Positions 42,149 through 50,994 are shown, counted from the stretch's first letter. The stretch is DNA of 64,000 bases from Bog-756 sp963831535 (GCA_963831535.1 CAWHQP010000008.1:310001-374000); one strand, 5' to 3'. The notes: generated by a model from the sequence alone, not told the origin. Numbers and translations: made by a program.

Positions 42149-44569
42149 TCAGCCGGTGGCCGCCCCGGCAGGCGACGAGTCGATCTGGAGGCGGATGGCC
42201 GCCTCCAGATCGGCGATGCGCTGGAGATCGGTCAATTTGGACCCGTCGGAGTCTCGGATGTAGAACGCGTCGACCACCGCCGATCCGAAGGTTGAGACCT
42301 TGGCCGAGATGACGTCGAGGCGACAGTCCACCAGGGCCTGGGTGATCCGGTGCAGCTGGCCCACCACGTCCTCGGCCCGCACCTCCACCACGGTGGCCGA
42401 GGCCGAGGCATTGTTGTCCACGCTCACCTGGGTGGAGACCAGATGGGGGGTGATGACGCGACGTTCATGGCGGTAGGTGCGGGCCCGCTCGGAGAGTCGG
42501 CGTTCGATCGGGAGTGTGCCGTCCATCACCGCGGCGAGGTCGTCGGCCAGCCGGGCGGCCGCCGGCCACCGGCCCCGTGACGGCTCGACGGTGAAGATCT
42601 CCACGGCTACGCCATCCTCGCCCGCCACCACCGCCGACCGGACATTGAGTCCGTGGAGGGCGAGAACCCCGGTCACCTCGGCGAAGAGGCCGGAGCGGTC
42701 AGCAGCCACCACGGTGACTGTCGGGTCGTCGATGGAGAGGGCGGGCACGCCGTGGTCACGCACCGTGTCCATGATGACCCGCAGCTCATCGGTGATCCAG
42801 GGCGTCGGGGGTGGTGCAGGTTCGCCGGCCAGTAGACGCCGTGTCCGCTCGACCAGATCGGCCACCAGTCCGGCCTTCCATGGCCCCCACGCCGAGGATC
42901 CGGTGGCCAGGCTGTCTGCTTCGACCAGCGCGGCCAGCAGCTCCAGGGTCGTCCGGTTACCGACCTCGTCGGCCACCCGCTGGGCCGTGGCCGGGTCGTC
43001 GAGGTCCCGGCGGGTGGCGGTGTCCGGTAGGAGCAGGTGCAGGCGCACCATGGTCACCAGGGTGTCCACGTCTTCAGGGGGGAGGCCCAGCCGGGCCCCG
43101 ATGGTGTCCACCACGGCCATCCCCACCTCGGTGTGGTCTCCGGGGTATCCCTTGCCGATGTCGTGGAGGAGGGTTCCGAGCAAGAGGAGGTCTGGCCGCG
43201 ACACGCGGTGGGCCAGGATGGCGGCGTTGGCGGTGGCCTCGAGGAGGTGGCGGTCCACGGTAAACCGGTGGTAGGGATTCCGCTGCGGTTTGTTGCGGAC
43301 CGCGGCCCATTCGGGAAGGTACCGCTCGAGGAGGTGCCGTTGATCCAGGGCCTCGAGGGCGTCGATGGCGGCGGGACCCGTGGCCAGCACGGCCACGAGG
43401 GTGGTTCGCAGGTCCTCGTTCCACGGCTCGGGCGGGACCGGGGCCTTGCGACCCAGCAGGTTCAGCGCATCCCGGGCGATGGGGAGGTTCCGATCCGCGG
43501 CCACCGCGGCCATGCGAAGTGCGAGCGACGGGTCACCAGCCACATCGGCAGACCCGATCAGGACGACCTCGTCGTCGGTCACGCCGATTCCGGGGTCCGT
43601 AGTGAGCTCAGTGACCGGGAGCTCGCTGTCACCGGCACCCCGTCCCGCCGACCGGCGACGTGGGCGTTCCGACTTCCGTGACCGCTGCCAGGCGCCGCGC
43701 CGCCTCCAGGCGTCGTCCCCTTCCCACGTCACGGTGCGTCCGGCAGTGGCCACGGCCCGCATCAGTGCGTCGGAGTCCGGCAGTCCCAGGGCCCGAGCCA
43801 CCTGGTCCTGCTCTTGGAGGAGCAACTTGTTCTGTTCCCGTCCCGCCCGGCGGTGGAGCTCCACCCGGGACGACGTCAGTACAGCCCGGGCGGTGTCGAT
43901 GGCGACGGTGTCGACGTAGTCGGCGAGCGCCGGCACCGCCAGCATCAACGCGGTGAGGGCGGCGATGTCCCGGAGGCCTCCGTGGGACTCTTTCAGATCC
44001 GGTTCCAGGAGGAATCCGACATCGCCGTTGGACCGGTGGCGGTCGGCCACCAGGTCGACCAGGACACCCAGCCATGGTGGCTTCTGTTTCACCCACCGTT
44101 CACGGGCGCCTTCGATGACCGGTTCCGCCACTTTGGGGTCGCCGCACACCACCCGGCCGTCGAGGAGCCCGAGGGCCACCCGGAGGTCCTCGGCGGCCAT
44201 CGCCAGGGCGTCGCTGGGCCGACGCACGCTGTGGTCCAGGGTGATCCCCTCGTCCCACACCGGATACCAGATCCGGTCGGCGGTGGCGGACAGGTTGCGT
44301 CGCCCCTTGTGCAACAGGACGACGTCGAGATCACTGAACGGGCACAGCTCCGACCGGCCGTATCCGCCCACGGCCATGAGGGCGAGCCCCCGACTGTCGC
44401 CCTCGGTGGCCCGGTCGAACAGATCGGTCAGCCACTCGTCGGCGGAGGCGGCGTAGGCGTGGCAGAACTCGTCCCCGTGCAGGTCGGTTCGCTCGATGAG
44501 CATCTGCCGGCGGGCACGCAGGGACACGGGCGGACCGTACCACCGGGGCGCCGGGTCGCGGCCCATCAT
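42149..44569 (-). CDS. glnD: Bifunctional PII uridylyltransferase / uridylyl-removing enzyme
   Basis: An 806-residue nitrogen sensor. The nucleotidyltransferase motif VGGYGRSELCPFSDLDVVLLH is at ~65-85; the HD hydrolase motif LLHDIGKGYPGDHTE is near ~466; two ACT domains follow (TVVAADRSGLFAEVTGVLALHGLNVRSAVV near 640, and VEVRAEDVVGQLHRITQALVDCRLDVISAKVST near 735). In response to glutamine it (de)uridylylates PII, or adenylylates it in actinobacteria. No glnK, amtB or glnB is adjacent. A basic Gly/Ser insert lies around 290-320. The exact start is uncertain (ATG 44569, or ATG 23 codons in). Confidence 0.93.
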   Translation of the reverse strand: MMGRDPAPRWYGPPVSLRARRQMLIERTDLHGDEFCHAYAASADEWLTDLFDRATEGDSRGLALMAVGGYGRSELCPFSDLDVVLLHKGRRNLSATADRIWYPVWDEGITLDHSVRRPSDALAMAAEDLRVALGLLDGRVVCGDPKVAEPVIEGARERWVKQKPPWLGVLVDLVADRHRSNGDVGFLLEPDLKESHGGLRDIAALTALMLAVPALADYVDTVAIDTARAVLTSSRVELHRRAGREQNKLLLQEQDQVARALGLPDSDALMRAVATAGRTVTWEGDDAWRRRGAWQRSRKSERPRRRSAGRGAGDSELPVTELTTDPGIGVTDDEVVLIGSADVAGDPSLALRMAAVAADRNLPIARDALNLLGRKAPVPPEPWNEDLRTTLVAVLATGPAAIDALEALDQRHLLERYLPEWAAVRNKPQRNPYHRFTVDRHLLEATANAAILAHRVSRPDLLLLGTLLHDIGKGYPGDHTEVGMAVVDTIGARLGLPPEDVDTLVTMVRLHLLLPDTATRRDLDDPATAQRVADEVGNRTTLELLAALVEADSLATGSSAWGPWKAGLVADLVERTRRLLAGEPAPPPTPWITDELRVIMDTVRDHGVPALSIDDPTVTVVAADRSGLFAEVTGVLALHGLNVRSAVVAGEDGVAVEIFTVEPSRGRWPAAARLADDLAAVMDGTLPIERRLSERARTYRHERRVITPHLVSTQVSVDNNASASATVVEVRAEDVVGQLHRITQALVDCRLDVISAKVSTFGSAVVDAFYIRDSDGSKLTDLQRIADLEAAIRLQIDSSPAGAATG

Positions 44570-44693
44570 GGGCCACCGGGGCAGGGGGAGTGAGGCCCGG
44601 CTACGGAGCGGGACGCAACCACGATCGGGAGGACGGTGCTGGCCCCGAGCAGGGTGACGAACGTTCGGTGGGTCAGGCCGTTAGCCTAGGGGC

Positions 44694-44888
44694 ATGGCCG
44701 AAGAAGAACGGAGCGGGCTCAGCCTGTTCGACGGTGTGCTTATCGTGGGCGGCGGGATCATTGCCGTGATCGTTGCGATCTGGCTCATCACTGCGGTCAC
44801 CGCGGTTATCTGGTTCGTGATCAAACTTGTGGTGATCGTCGCCTTGATCGCCCTGGTGGCCCGTGTCCTATTCAGGCGTCGATCCTGA
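44694..44888 (+). CDS. Small membrane protein, unknown function
   Basis: A 64-residue protein that is hydrophobic for most of its length: GVLIVGGGIIAVIVAIWLITAVTAVIWFVIKLVVIVALIALVARVLF, then RRRS. Two closely packed TM helices are likely, with a short acidic N-terminus (MAEEERSG) inside. No family is recognised. It diverges from glnD and converges with the GT4 gene. Confidence 0.65.
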   Translation: MAEEERSGLSLFDGVLIVGGGIIAVIVAIWLITAVTAVIWFVIKLVVIVALIALVARVLFRRRS

Positions 44889-44898
44889 TCCCCATTGT

Positions 44899-45924
44899 TC
44901 AGGCGATCATCGACTCGAAGAGCTCGATGTGTTCGGCGACCATGCGGTTCGTCGAGAAGTAGCCCTCGACGGACAAGCGGCAGTCACTTCGCTGTAGCTG
45001 GTCGAGGCGGCCGATGGCTCCCACCATAGCGTCATCGTCTTTGCAGATGAATCCGGTTCGACCCTCGTCGACAACCTCGGGTGCGGCTCCTTCTGGGAAT
45101 GCCAGCACCGGGGTGCCACAGGCCATCGCTTCGATCATGACCATCCCGAAGGGTTCGTTCCAGCGGATCGGGAACAAGAGGGCGGAGGCTCCCGCCAACA
45201 GCTCGAGCTTGCGTTCGTGGGACACCTCGCCCAGATAGAGGGCATCCGGCCCCAGCAGGGGCTCCACCTCCTCGGTGAAGTACCGCATCTCCCAGGGCTC
45301 CCGCATCTTGGCTGCCATCATGATGCGGATGCCGGCCTTACGGGCTATCCGGATGGCCCGGTGGGCACCCTTGTCCGCAGCCATGCGGCCGAGGAATACG
45401 ACGTAGGGCCCGTCGCTGTCACCTTTCCCGTCGCCGACCGGGAAGTGGGAGGCGTCGACCCCGTGATGGATGACCCGGGCGATGGGGATGTCGGGTGCCG
45501 CCCGCCGTTGGGCATGGGAGATGGCCACGATGGGTACCCGGTCGGCATTGGCCCGGTAGATGTCGGTGAGCTCTTCGTTGAAGGGACCGTGAATGGTAGT
45601 GGCCACGGGCAGGCCCGGATAGTGCTCGGCATGGAACGGCCCCATCATGGTGTGGTCGTGGACGACGTCGCAGTCCTTGACGGCCTCGTAGGCGTGGATC
45701 ACGTGCCGGATCTCGGGAACGGCACTCCCGATTCGGGTACCTTCGGCCGCCGGAAGGACCCACTGCCGGGGCACGGGGCAGGTCGAGTCACCCGTGGCGA
45801 AGAGCAGCACATCGTGGCCGGCATCCTGAAGGCCCCGGGCCAACTGGTCCACCACCAACTCGATTCCTCCGTAGAGCAGGGGTGGAATGGGAGTCCAGGG
45901 TGGGGCGATCATTCCTATCCGCAT
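44899..45924 (-). CDS. GT4-family glycosyltransferase
   Basis: A 341-residue GT-B-fold transferase. The N-terminal MRIGMIAPPWTPIPPLLYGGIELVVDQLARGL has the glycine loop that binds the acceptor side. The C-terminal nucleotide-sugar part has VVFLGRMAADKGAHRAI and FPIRWNEPFGMVMIEAMACGTPVLAF (the E-x7-E motif is E..IEAMACG). Most close relatives act on small glycolipids or trehalose-like sugars, so the product is open. The ATG at 45924 is chosen over the ATG 4 codons earlier because the family begins with the MRIG strand. A tRNA-Cys gene lies 50 bases upstream on the other strand. Confidence 0.88.
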   Translation of the reverse strand: MRIGMIAPPWTPIPPLLYGGIELVVDQLARGLQDAGHDVLLFATGDSTCPVPRQWVLPAAEGTRIGSAVPEIRHVIHAYEAVKDCDVVHDHTMMGPFHAEHYPGLPVATTIHGPFNEELTDIYRANADRVPIVAISHAQRRAAPDIPIARVIHHGVDASHFPVGDGKGDSDGPYVVFLGRMAADKGAHRAIRIARKAGIRIMMAAKMREPWEMRYFTEEVEPLLGPDALYLGEVSHERKLELLAGASALLFPIRWNEPFGMVMIEAMACGTPVLAFPEGAAPEVVDEGRTGFICKDDDAMVGAIGRLDQLQRSDCRLSVEGYFSTNRMVAEHIELFESMIA

Positions 45925-45973
45925 AAAGAGATTCAAGCATCCCCACGAGGACGATAGGATCGCCGGGCGCCAC

Positions 45974-46045
45974 GGCGGCGTGGCCGAGTGGTTTAGGCAG
46001 GGGCCTGCAAAGCCCCCTACGGCGGTTCGATTCCGCCCGCCGCCT
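45974..46045 (+). tRNA. tRNA-Cys(GCA)
   Basis: 72 nt. Acceptor stem GGCGGCG/CGCCGCC, D arm GCCGAGTGGTTTAGGC, anticodon arm GGGGC-CTGCAAA-GCCCC with anticodon GCA, and T arm GGCGG-TTCGATT-CCGCC. The discriminator base is T(U), a cysteine identity element. The 3' CCA is not encoded. Confidence 0.97.
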
Positions 46046-46069
46046 CTAATCCGGCGCCCTGTGCCGCGT

Positions 46070-46924
46070 TCATCGTTCCTGAGGGGAGGCGTGGTCCCAC
46101 AACAGTCGGGTGTCCACCGATCCCTGGAGCAGTCGGTTGGCCGGAACCTCCTTGTCGATGTGGCCGATCAGGCCCCGGTAGACACCGAATCCGACCAGCT
46201 GCTGGAGGCGGGGCGAGAACCGACGCACGGTGTCGACGGGCAGTCCGAGCTGCTGGTTCTCCTGCTGCCTGAGGTAGCCGGCGCAGTAGTTCATGGCGAT
46301 TCCCACCCGACGATCCCTGGTGACGTTGGCCCCTCCGCCGTGCCACAGGCTCCCGTGCCACACGAGGACGCTTCCCCGCTTCATCACGACCGGGACGGAC
46401 TCGTAGTTGCCGGTCAGGTCGGGTGATTCGGATGCTGTATGGCTACCGGGAATGATCCGGGTGGCCCCGTTCTCCTCGGTGAAATCGGTAATTGCCCACA
46501 TGGTGTTGCACACCGTGGCTGGGTGGGGCTTGGGGAGAGGGATCACCTGATCGTCCGCGTGGATGGGCTGGGGCTTCTCCCCTGGTCCGATGGCGATCGA
46601 GGAGAGCGAGGACACCAGCAATCCGGGATCGAGCACCCGTTCGCAGATGGGGAGGATCTCGGGATGAACAGGGATCTGCTCGAAATGCGGGCCATAGGCC
46701 AACAAGTTGTAGATACGGGTGGTCCGGAACCCTTCGAAGGCGTTGTGGGACGGCTCCGCACCCAGGTCCCGCTCCAGACGGAGCAGGTCGTCATGGAGGG
46801 CCTCGACCAGGCCGGGCTCGATGGCATCCGCCACGACGGCGTACCCGTCCTGCTCGATACACCTGGCATGGTAATCGGCACGGGCTTCGTCCACCGGGTC
46901 GAGCGTCAAGGGATCCCCCTTCAC
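46070..46924 (-). CDS. Phytanoyl-CoA dioxygenase (PhyH) family oxygenase
   Basis: A ~284-residue Fe(II)/2-oxoglutarate-dependent oxygenase. The iron triad is visible as His and Asp in QPIHADDQVIPLP and His in WHGSLWHGGGANVTRDRR; Arg in the last block binds 2-oxoglutarate. NTMWAITDFTEENGATRIIPGSH is the family core. It hydroxylates some lipid or secondary metabolite. The start is unclear: GTG at 46924 or TTG at 46942, neither with a good ribosome site. It diverges from the DUF2127 gene, with starts only ~35 bases apart. Confidence 0.85.
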   Translation of the reverse strand: MKGDPLTLDPVDEARADYHARCIEQDGYAVVADAIEPGLVEALHDDLLRLERDLGAEPSHNAFEGFRTTRIYNLLAYGPHFEQIPVHPEILPICERVLDPGLLVSSLSSIAIGPGEKPQPIHADDQVIPLPKPHPATVCNTMWAITDFTEENGATRIIPGSHTASESPDLTGNYESVPVVMKRGSVLVWHGSLWHGGGANVTRDRRVGIAMNYCAGYLRQQENQQLGLPVDTVRRFSPRLQQLVGFGVYRGLIGHIDKEVPANRLLQGSVDTRLLWDHASPQER

Positions 46925-46957
46925 CAGTTCGTCAGTGGCCAAGCCTATGGTGCAGAG

Positions 46958-47783
46958 GTGGCGAGGAAGAAACGGAGCCGGCGCCCCGACAACTTCTATG
47001 AGCTGTTGACCTGCGGATGGAAGGGCCATGCCCTGGTGGGTACCGATGTGGCCCACATCGGTCCCGACGACGGGCTTCTGGTGAGGGAGCAGAATGGCAT
47101 CCGGTGGTACCGGTGCATGCGCTGTGATGCCTGGATCGCCGACACACCGCCGGCCGAGCCGTCCCGAGACGGCATGCCGGACCGAGATGAGATCGAGATC
47201 CCGGCCCGGGGTCCGATGCTGCGGGACAAGTATGTACTGCGCCTTATCGCTGTGGACCGCGCCATCCATGTCGTTGTCCTGACCACTCTGGCGGTCATCT
47301 TGTACACATTCGCCCGCCACGACGCTTCACTCCACCGCGATTACGTCAACATCATGAGCGACCTTTCAGGAACGACACCAGGGGAGTCACAGGTCCGGGG
47401 AGTGCTCGGTTACCTCGGTCGGGCCTTCAAGTACTCGCCGGCGCGGCTGGTCCAACTGGGTCTGCTGGTGACGGCCTATGCCGCGCTCGAGGCTACCGAG
47501 ATGGTCGGCTTGTGGATGTCGAAACGGTGGGCCGAGTATCTGACGCTTGTGGCCACGGTGGCGCTCATTCCCATCGAGGTCTACGAGCTGTCACTCAGTG
47601 TGAGCTGTCTTCAAGATCATCACGCTGATCATCAATGTGGCCATTGCCGTTTACCTGCTGTTGGCCAAGCGACTCTTCGGGCTCAGGGGTGGAGGCCAGG
47701 TCCAGGTGGAGCGGCATCGTCAGTTCAGTGGCTGGGCGGCGATCGAACGCACCAGTCCGCCCGTGGCGTCGTCGGTGCCCTAG
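46958..47783 (+). pseudogene. DUF2127 membrane protein, one frameshift
   Basis: About 275 residues after correction. It starts VARKKRSRRPDNFYELLTCGWKGHALVG and has a small cysteine pair (YRCMRCDAW). LRLIAVDRAIHVVVLTTLAVILYTFA is the first of four TM segments; ALEATEMVGLWMSKRWAEYLTLVATVALIPIEVYEL is the DUF2127 hallmark. After LSLSVS the frame is lost by one extra base near 47606, and continues in the next frame as VFKIITLIINVAIAVYLLLAKRLFGLRGG to the stop at 47783. The function is unknown. It ends ~110 bases before tRNA-Val. Confidence 0.75.
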
Positions 47784-47894
47784 CACGGCTGGAGTAGCGC
47801 ATCGTGGGGGGCTACTTCGCCCAGTCGACGGAGTGTCCGGCATACGATTCCGGGAGGGGGTAGGTGACCTGGCGGTGGTATCGTCAGGCCCCGA

Positions 47895-47970
47895 GGGCCG
47901 TTGGCGCAGTTGGTAGCGCACTTGCATGACACGCAAGGGGTCGTGGGTTCAAGTCCCGCACGGCCCACCA
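47895..47970 (+). tRNA. tRNA-Val(GAC)
   Basis: 76 nt including an encoded CCA. Acceptor stem GGGCCGT/ACGGCCC, D arm GCGCAGTTGGTAGCGC, anticodon arm CTTGC-ATGACAC-GCAAG with anticodon GAC, and T arm GTGGG-TTCAAGT-CCCGC. Its 3' 45 bases are the integration target of the element that follows and are repeated at 59953-59997. Confidence 0.97.
47926..47970 (+). repeat. attL core (45-bp direct repeat, left copy)
   Basis: Identical to 59953-59997. It covers the anticodon loop to the CCA end of tRNA-Val, the usual target of tyrosine integrases. Since this copy joins the intact 5' half of the tRNA, the gene stays functional after insertion. Confidence 0.93.
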
Positions 47971-47976
47971 TTGAAA

Positions 47977-48009
47977 GCCCAGTTCAGGACGATAAATCCT
48001 GAACTGGGC
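47977..48009 (+). terminator. Terminator after tRNA-Val
   Basis: GCCCAGTTCAGGA (47977-47989) pairs perfectly with TCCTGAACTGGGC (47997-48009) around a 7-base loop. A related but degraded hairpin follows the attR copy at 60004-60040 (CCCAGTTCAGGAC ... AAACTGGACCGGTCCCC), so sequence similarity between the two ends goes beyond the 45-bp core. Confidence 0.75.
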
Positions 48010-48039
48010 GGGTCCCCGAAAGCGCCAAAATGGCCCGAT

Positions 48040-48057
48040 GGTCACATTTTGGTCACA
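48040..48057 (+). repeat. Putative integrase arm-type site, left end
   Basis: GGTCACATTTTGGTCACA: two GGTCACA boxes separated by TTTT, 69 bases inside attL and 44 bases before the integrase start. The same 18 bases occur once near the right end (59817-59834) and nowhere else that I see. Such paired boxes at both ends suit the arm-binding domain of the integrase, and could also regulate its promoter. Confidence 0.65.
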
Positions 48058-48101
48058 CGAATTTGCTACGTTGGTCCCGTCGGGGTGACCGAGGAGCGTT
48101 C

Positions 48102-49238
48102 GTGCAGGGACGGGTGTACCGCAGGGGAACGGGCTGGGCCTTCAAGGTCGACCTGCCTCGCGACCCGGCCACCGGACAGCGCCGACAACGCCAGAAGGGC
48201 GGCTTCGCCACCCGCAAAGCGGCCGAGGAAGGCCTGACCGATCTGCTCGGTGAGATCCGGACGGATGTCGTCGCCGGCACCGGGACCATCAAGCTCGAGG
48301 GCTGGCTCACTGAGTGGCTGGCCGCCGTGAAGCCTTCGCTGCGCCCGAGCACGTACTCCCTCTACTCGACCGCCGTCACCAGCTGGATCACGCCGAGGAT
48401 CGGTGCGCTCAAGTTGGCCGAGGTCACCCCGCAGGTCGTCCAGCGGCTCTACACCGACCTGGCCACCTCGGGTGGCCGAAGCGGTCAGGGCCTGAGCCCC
48501 CGCTCGGTCCGGCTGGCCCACCAGGTGCTGCAGCAGGCATTCGCCAAAGCGGTGCAGTGGAAGCTCACGGCGAACAACCCACTGGCCTCGGGCATCATCC
48601 TGCCCCGCATGGAGCCAAAGGAGATGAAGACCCTCAGCGCCGAGGATGCCAAGGCGTTCCTCGACGCCACCGCCGATGACCGGTTGGGTCCACTGTGGTG
48701 CCTTCTGCTCACGACCGGGCTGCGACGGGGCGAGGCCCTCGGACTGCGTTGGAGCGACGTCGACCTGGCCGATGCCCGGCTGGAGGTGCGCCAGACCGTG
48801 GTGGCGGTGAAGGGGACGCCGTTGATCTCGGAGCCGAAGACGAAGACGGGCCGGCGAACGGTCTACCTGTCGGGGAGGACGATCGAGGCCCTCAAGGACC
48901 AACGGGCCCGCCAGAAGGCCGATCGGAAGCTGGTCGGGAGCGCCTGGGAGGACTCGGGCCTCGTCTTCACGACGACGACCGGGGGACTGCTCCACCCGAG
49001 GAACGTGCTGCGGGACTTTCAGATCGCGCTGGACAAGGCCAACCTGCCCAAGGTCCGGCTCCACGACCTCCGCCACACCGTGGCCACGCTGCTGCTCCAC
49101 GAGGGCGCTCACCCCAAGGTGGTCCAGGAGCTGCTCGGCCACGCCAACGTGGCCATCACGCTGAACACCTACTCGCATGCCACCCCAGGACTCCACCGGG
49201 AGGCCGCCGACATGCTCGAGGGCGTGCTCAAGCTCTGA
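48102..49238 (+). CDS. int: Tyrosine-recombinase integrase of the tRNA-Val element
   Basis: A 378-residue phage-type integrase. An N-terminal arm-binding domain (VYRRGTGWAFKVDLPRDPATGQRRQRQKGGFATRKAAEEGL) is followed by the SAM-like core-binding domain (~60-165) and the catalytic domain. The catalytic residues are Arg208 (TTGLRRGEALGL), His321 and Arg324 (RLHDLRHT), His347 (LLGHANV) and nucleophile Tyr357 (NTYSH). It should insert and, with the excisionase, excise the element at the 45-bp core. The GTG at 48102 follows GAGGAG. It overlaps tail-to-tail by 11 bases with the excisionase-like gene. Confidence 0.95.
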   Translation: MQGRVYRRGTGWAFKVDLPRDPATGQRRQRQKGGFATRKAAEEGLTDLLGEIRTDVVAGTGTIKLEGWLTEWLAAVKPSLRPSTYSLYSTAVTSWITPRIGALKLAEVTPQVVQRLYTDLATSGGRSGQGLSPRSVRLAHQVLQQAFAKAVQWKLTANNPLASGIILPRMEPKEMKTLSAEDAKAFLDATADDRLGPLWCLLLTTGLRRGEALGLRWSDVDLADARLEVRQTVVAVKGTPLISEPKTKTGRRTVYLSGRTIEALKDQRARQKADRKLVGSAWEDSGLVFTTTTGGLLHPRNVLRDFQIALDKANLPKVRLHDLRHTVATLLLHEGAHPKVVQELLGHANVAITLNTYSHATPGLHREAADMLEGVLKL

Positions 49239-49485
49239 TCGTCACCATCTCCCGCAGGGCGTCGACCGGCACCCGGAGGAGCCGGTCCCCGATCCTGACG
49301 CAGGGGAGCCCTTCGGCCCCGCCGGTCGCCTCGAATCGGCGGGCCAGCTCGTAGGCCGCCGATCTCCCGATACGGAGGAACTTCGCCGCCTCGGGGATGG
49401 TCAAGAGCGTGACCTCCGTCGGCGGTGGGCGGCTTTCGGCCGGCTCGTCGGTGTCTACCAATCGGAGATGGTCGTGGGTGCTCAT
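49228..49485 (-). CDS. Excisionase-like helix-turn-helix protein
   Basis: An 85-residue DNA-binding protein of the MerR/excisionase (HTH_17) type. The core LLTIPEAAKFLRIGRSAAYELARRFEATGGAEGLPCVRIGDRLLRVPVDALREM matches the short AlpA/Xis-like family. It probably directs the integrase to excision and may repress or activate element genes. The ATG at 49485 follows GGAAGGA. It lies opposite the integrase and is fed from the side of the first iteron block (49604-49693), which would sit in its promoter. Confidence 0.85.
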   Translation of the reverse strand: MSTHDHLRLVDTDEPAESRPPPTEVTLLTIPEAAKFLRIGRSAAYELARRFEATGGAEGLPCVRIGDRLLRVPVDALREMVTIRA

Positions 49486-49603
49486 CGTGATCCTTCCGAA
49501 CGTTGTCCAGTCCGTCGCGAACCTGCTGTCCAGTTCCTCTGGACCGATCGACGGTCCTGACATCAGCGAACGGTGCTGGCGTCGCCTCTCCATTGTCCGA
49601 ATC

Positions 49604-49693
49604 AACGTCACCCTCAACGTCACCCTCGGATATCTCGCCAGCATCACCAACGTCACCCTCGGGCTCCAGCGGGCTGACGGCAACGTCACCCTC
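49604..49693 (-). repeat. Iteron block 1 (AACGTCACCCTC, four copies)
   Basis: Exact AACGTCACCCTC copies at 49604, 49616, 49649 and 49682, with start-to-start distances of 12, 33 and 33 bases. Further single copies in the same orientation lie at 50008 (last base G) and 50317 (AGCGTCACCCTC). The block is 120-210 bases upstream of the excisionase-like gene. The 33-base period is close to three helical turns, so proteins bound at each copy would line up on one face of the DNA. Confidence 0.85.
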
Positions 49694-49859
49694 GCAGGTC
49701 AGAGCCCTGTCGATGTGACCGAGGAGGCCGACAGGCCAGGCGACCGTCTTCTGGGCCGCACATCAGCACTTCCCCCGGCATCGAGCCGGTGGAATGCTGT
49801 ACCCGGCCCGGTCCGGCGGGGCACCGTACGGGGGCGCACGCCCTCCCGTGTGGCCACTC

Positions 49860-50600
49860 ACGATGGCTCCCGGAGCCACATCGCTCCGGGGATCGAGAGA
49901 GGCGCCCAGGCGGGCATCGAGCCCGCCACGGGCGCCTGGGTGACTCAGCACATCGGCTCCGCCAAAGCGGTACGGAACAGATCCACACCTGTGCATCATT
50001 CGATGCCAACGTCACCCTGAGCTCAATTCCCAGTCTCGTATCGGGCCAGGATCTCAACCCGGGTGCGAGAGCGGCTCCCCTCGACGTCGAGCCGAGGGGA
50101 GCCGCCTCCCCGATAGCCGTGGTGGAGCCGATCCAGGGGCTTTGGGTCAGATGTCCTCGGTGCTCACACGGGGCACGGAGCAGTGACCCCGCCGTCGGGG
50201 ATTGAGAGAGGCGCCCAGGCGGGCATCGAGCCCGCCAAGGCCGCCTGGGTGACACAGCAGATCGACTCAGCGGGAGCGGGACAGATCATGTCCACACAGT
50301 TGCACTCGAAGTGAGCAGCGTCACCCTCGCCGTCTCGAGACTCGACTTCGCACAGTGGCGGAGCCCGCCCGGAGGGCGGCGGACCCCTCGGGTGCATGTG
50401 TGTGGACATTGAATGTACCGGTCTGGCGGAGCCGAGGGTGACGTTCTCATCGGCGACCATGGCGGGCTCGATGCCCGCCTGGGCGCCGCTTCGTGAGGGA
50501 AGCCGATGTGACGGGCCGATCAGTTCGGCTGTGAGCGTGCACTACGAGACCCTCACTGCGCTGCCTTCGGGTGAGCGAGGCCAGCGACTCGCCAAAGCCG
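49860..50600. repeat. Hairpin-rich repeat region between the iteron blocks
   Basis: A stem-loop unit GGCGCCCAGGCGGGC-ATCGA-GCCCGCC... occurs near 49902 and 50209 in one orientation and near 50463-50493 in the other. The first two are parts of ~130-base imperfect direct repeats that each end in an iteron (50008, 50317). Other perfect hairpins are GCGGCTCCCCTCG/CGAGGGGAGCCGC (50071-50083 with 50093-50105) and CCGCCC-GGA-GGGCGG (50365-50379). No ORF here has family features. The structure resembles an origin or a transfer/packaging signal rather than coding DNA. Confidence 0.65.
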
Positions 50601-50821
50601 GCCAGAAGGGCCGGAGAGGCGAGAGCGGACCCGGGTCAGGGTTGTTGGGTGCCCGTCCCGCCAACGGGGCCCTGATGCAATCGTGTCCGGCCGTCTCCGG
50701 AGGGGTCGATCGACCCAGAAACGCAGAGCGTCTCAGCCGTCCCCCAATCGCTTTTCGACGGAACTTGGTCGGAGCCGGAACCACGGCCGTCATGCTGGCT
50801 GTGATCGTTCTTCTCAGGCGT

Positions 50822-50994
50822 GAGGGTGACGTTCGTCCGATAGCTACATAGATGAAGGTGACGTTGAACGGGTGGCGACCTGCGTGAGGGTGACGTTGCT
50901 GAAATACTCACCAAGCGAGGGTGACGTTGGGGGAGTGGGGATGCTGTCTTCAGGGTGACGTTCGTCCCGTACCCACAGAGGCGAGGGTGACGTT
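50822..50994 (+). repeat. Iteron block 2 (GAGGGTGACGTT, six copies)
   Basis: GAGGGTGACGTT (or one-base variants) starts at 50822, 50854, 50886, 50917, 50951 and 50983, with distances of 32, 32, 31, 34 and 32 bases; a partial copy GGGGTGACGTAG follows at 50997, and a lone copy lies at 50434. It is the reverse complement of block 1, so the two blocks face each other across the hairpin region. The spacers (~20 bases) are all different. Confidence 0.9.

Noticed and set aside
49397..50851. Several 100-200 codon ORFs across the iteron region
   Set aside because: They arise from the repeats themselves (NVTL appears at each iteron), differ in frame between copies and lack starts with ribosome sites.
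50822..50994. Regularly spaced repeats that could suggest a CRISPR array
   Set aside because: The repeat is only 12 bp with ~20-bp spacers, appears in both orientations in two blocks, and no cas gene is present. Iterons explain it better.
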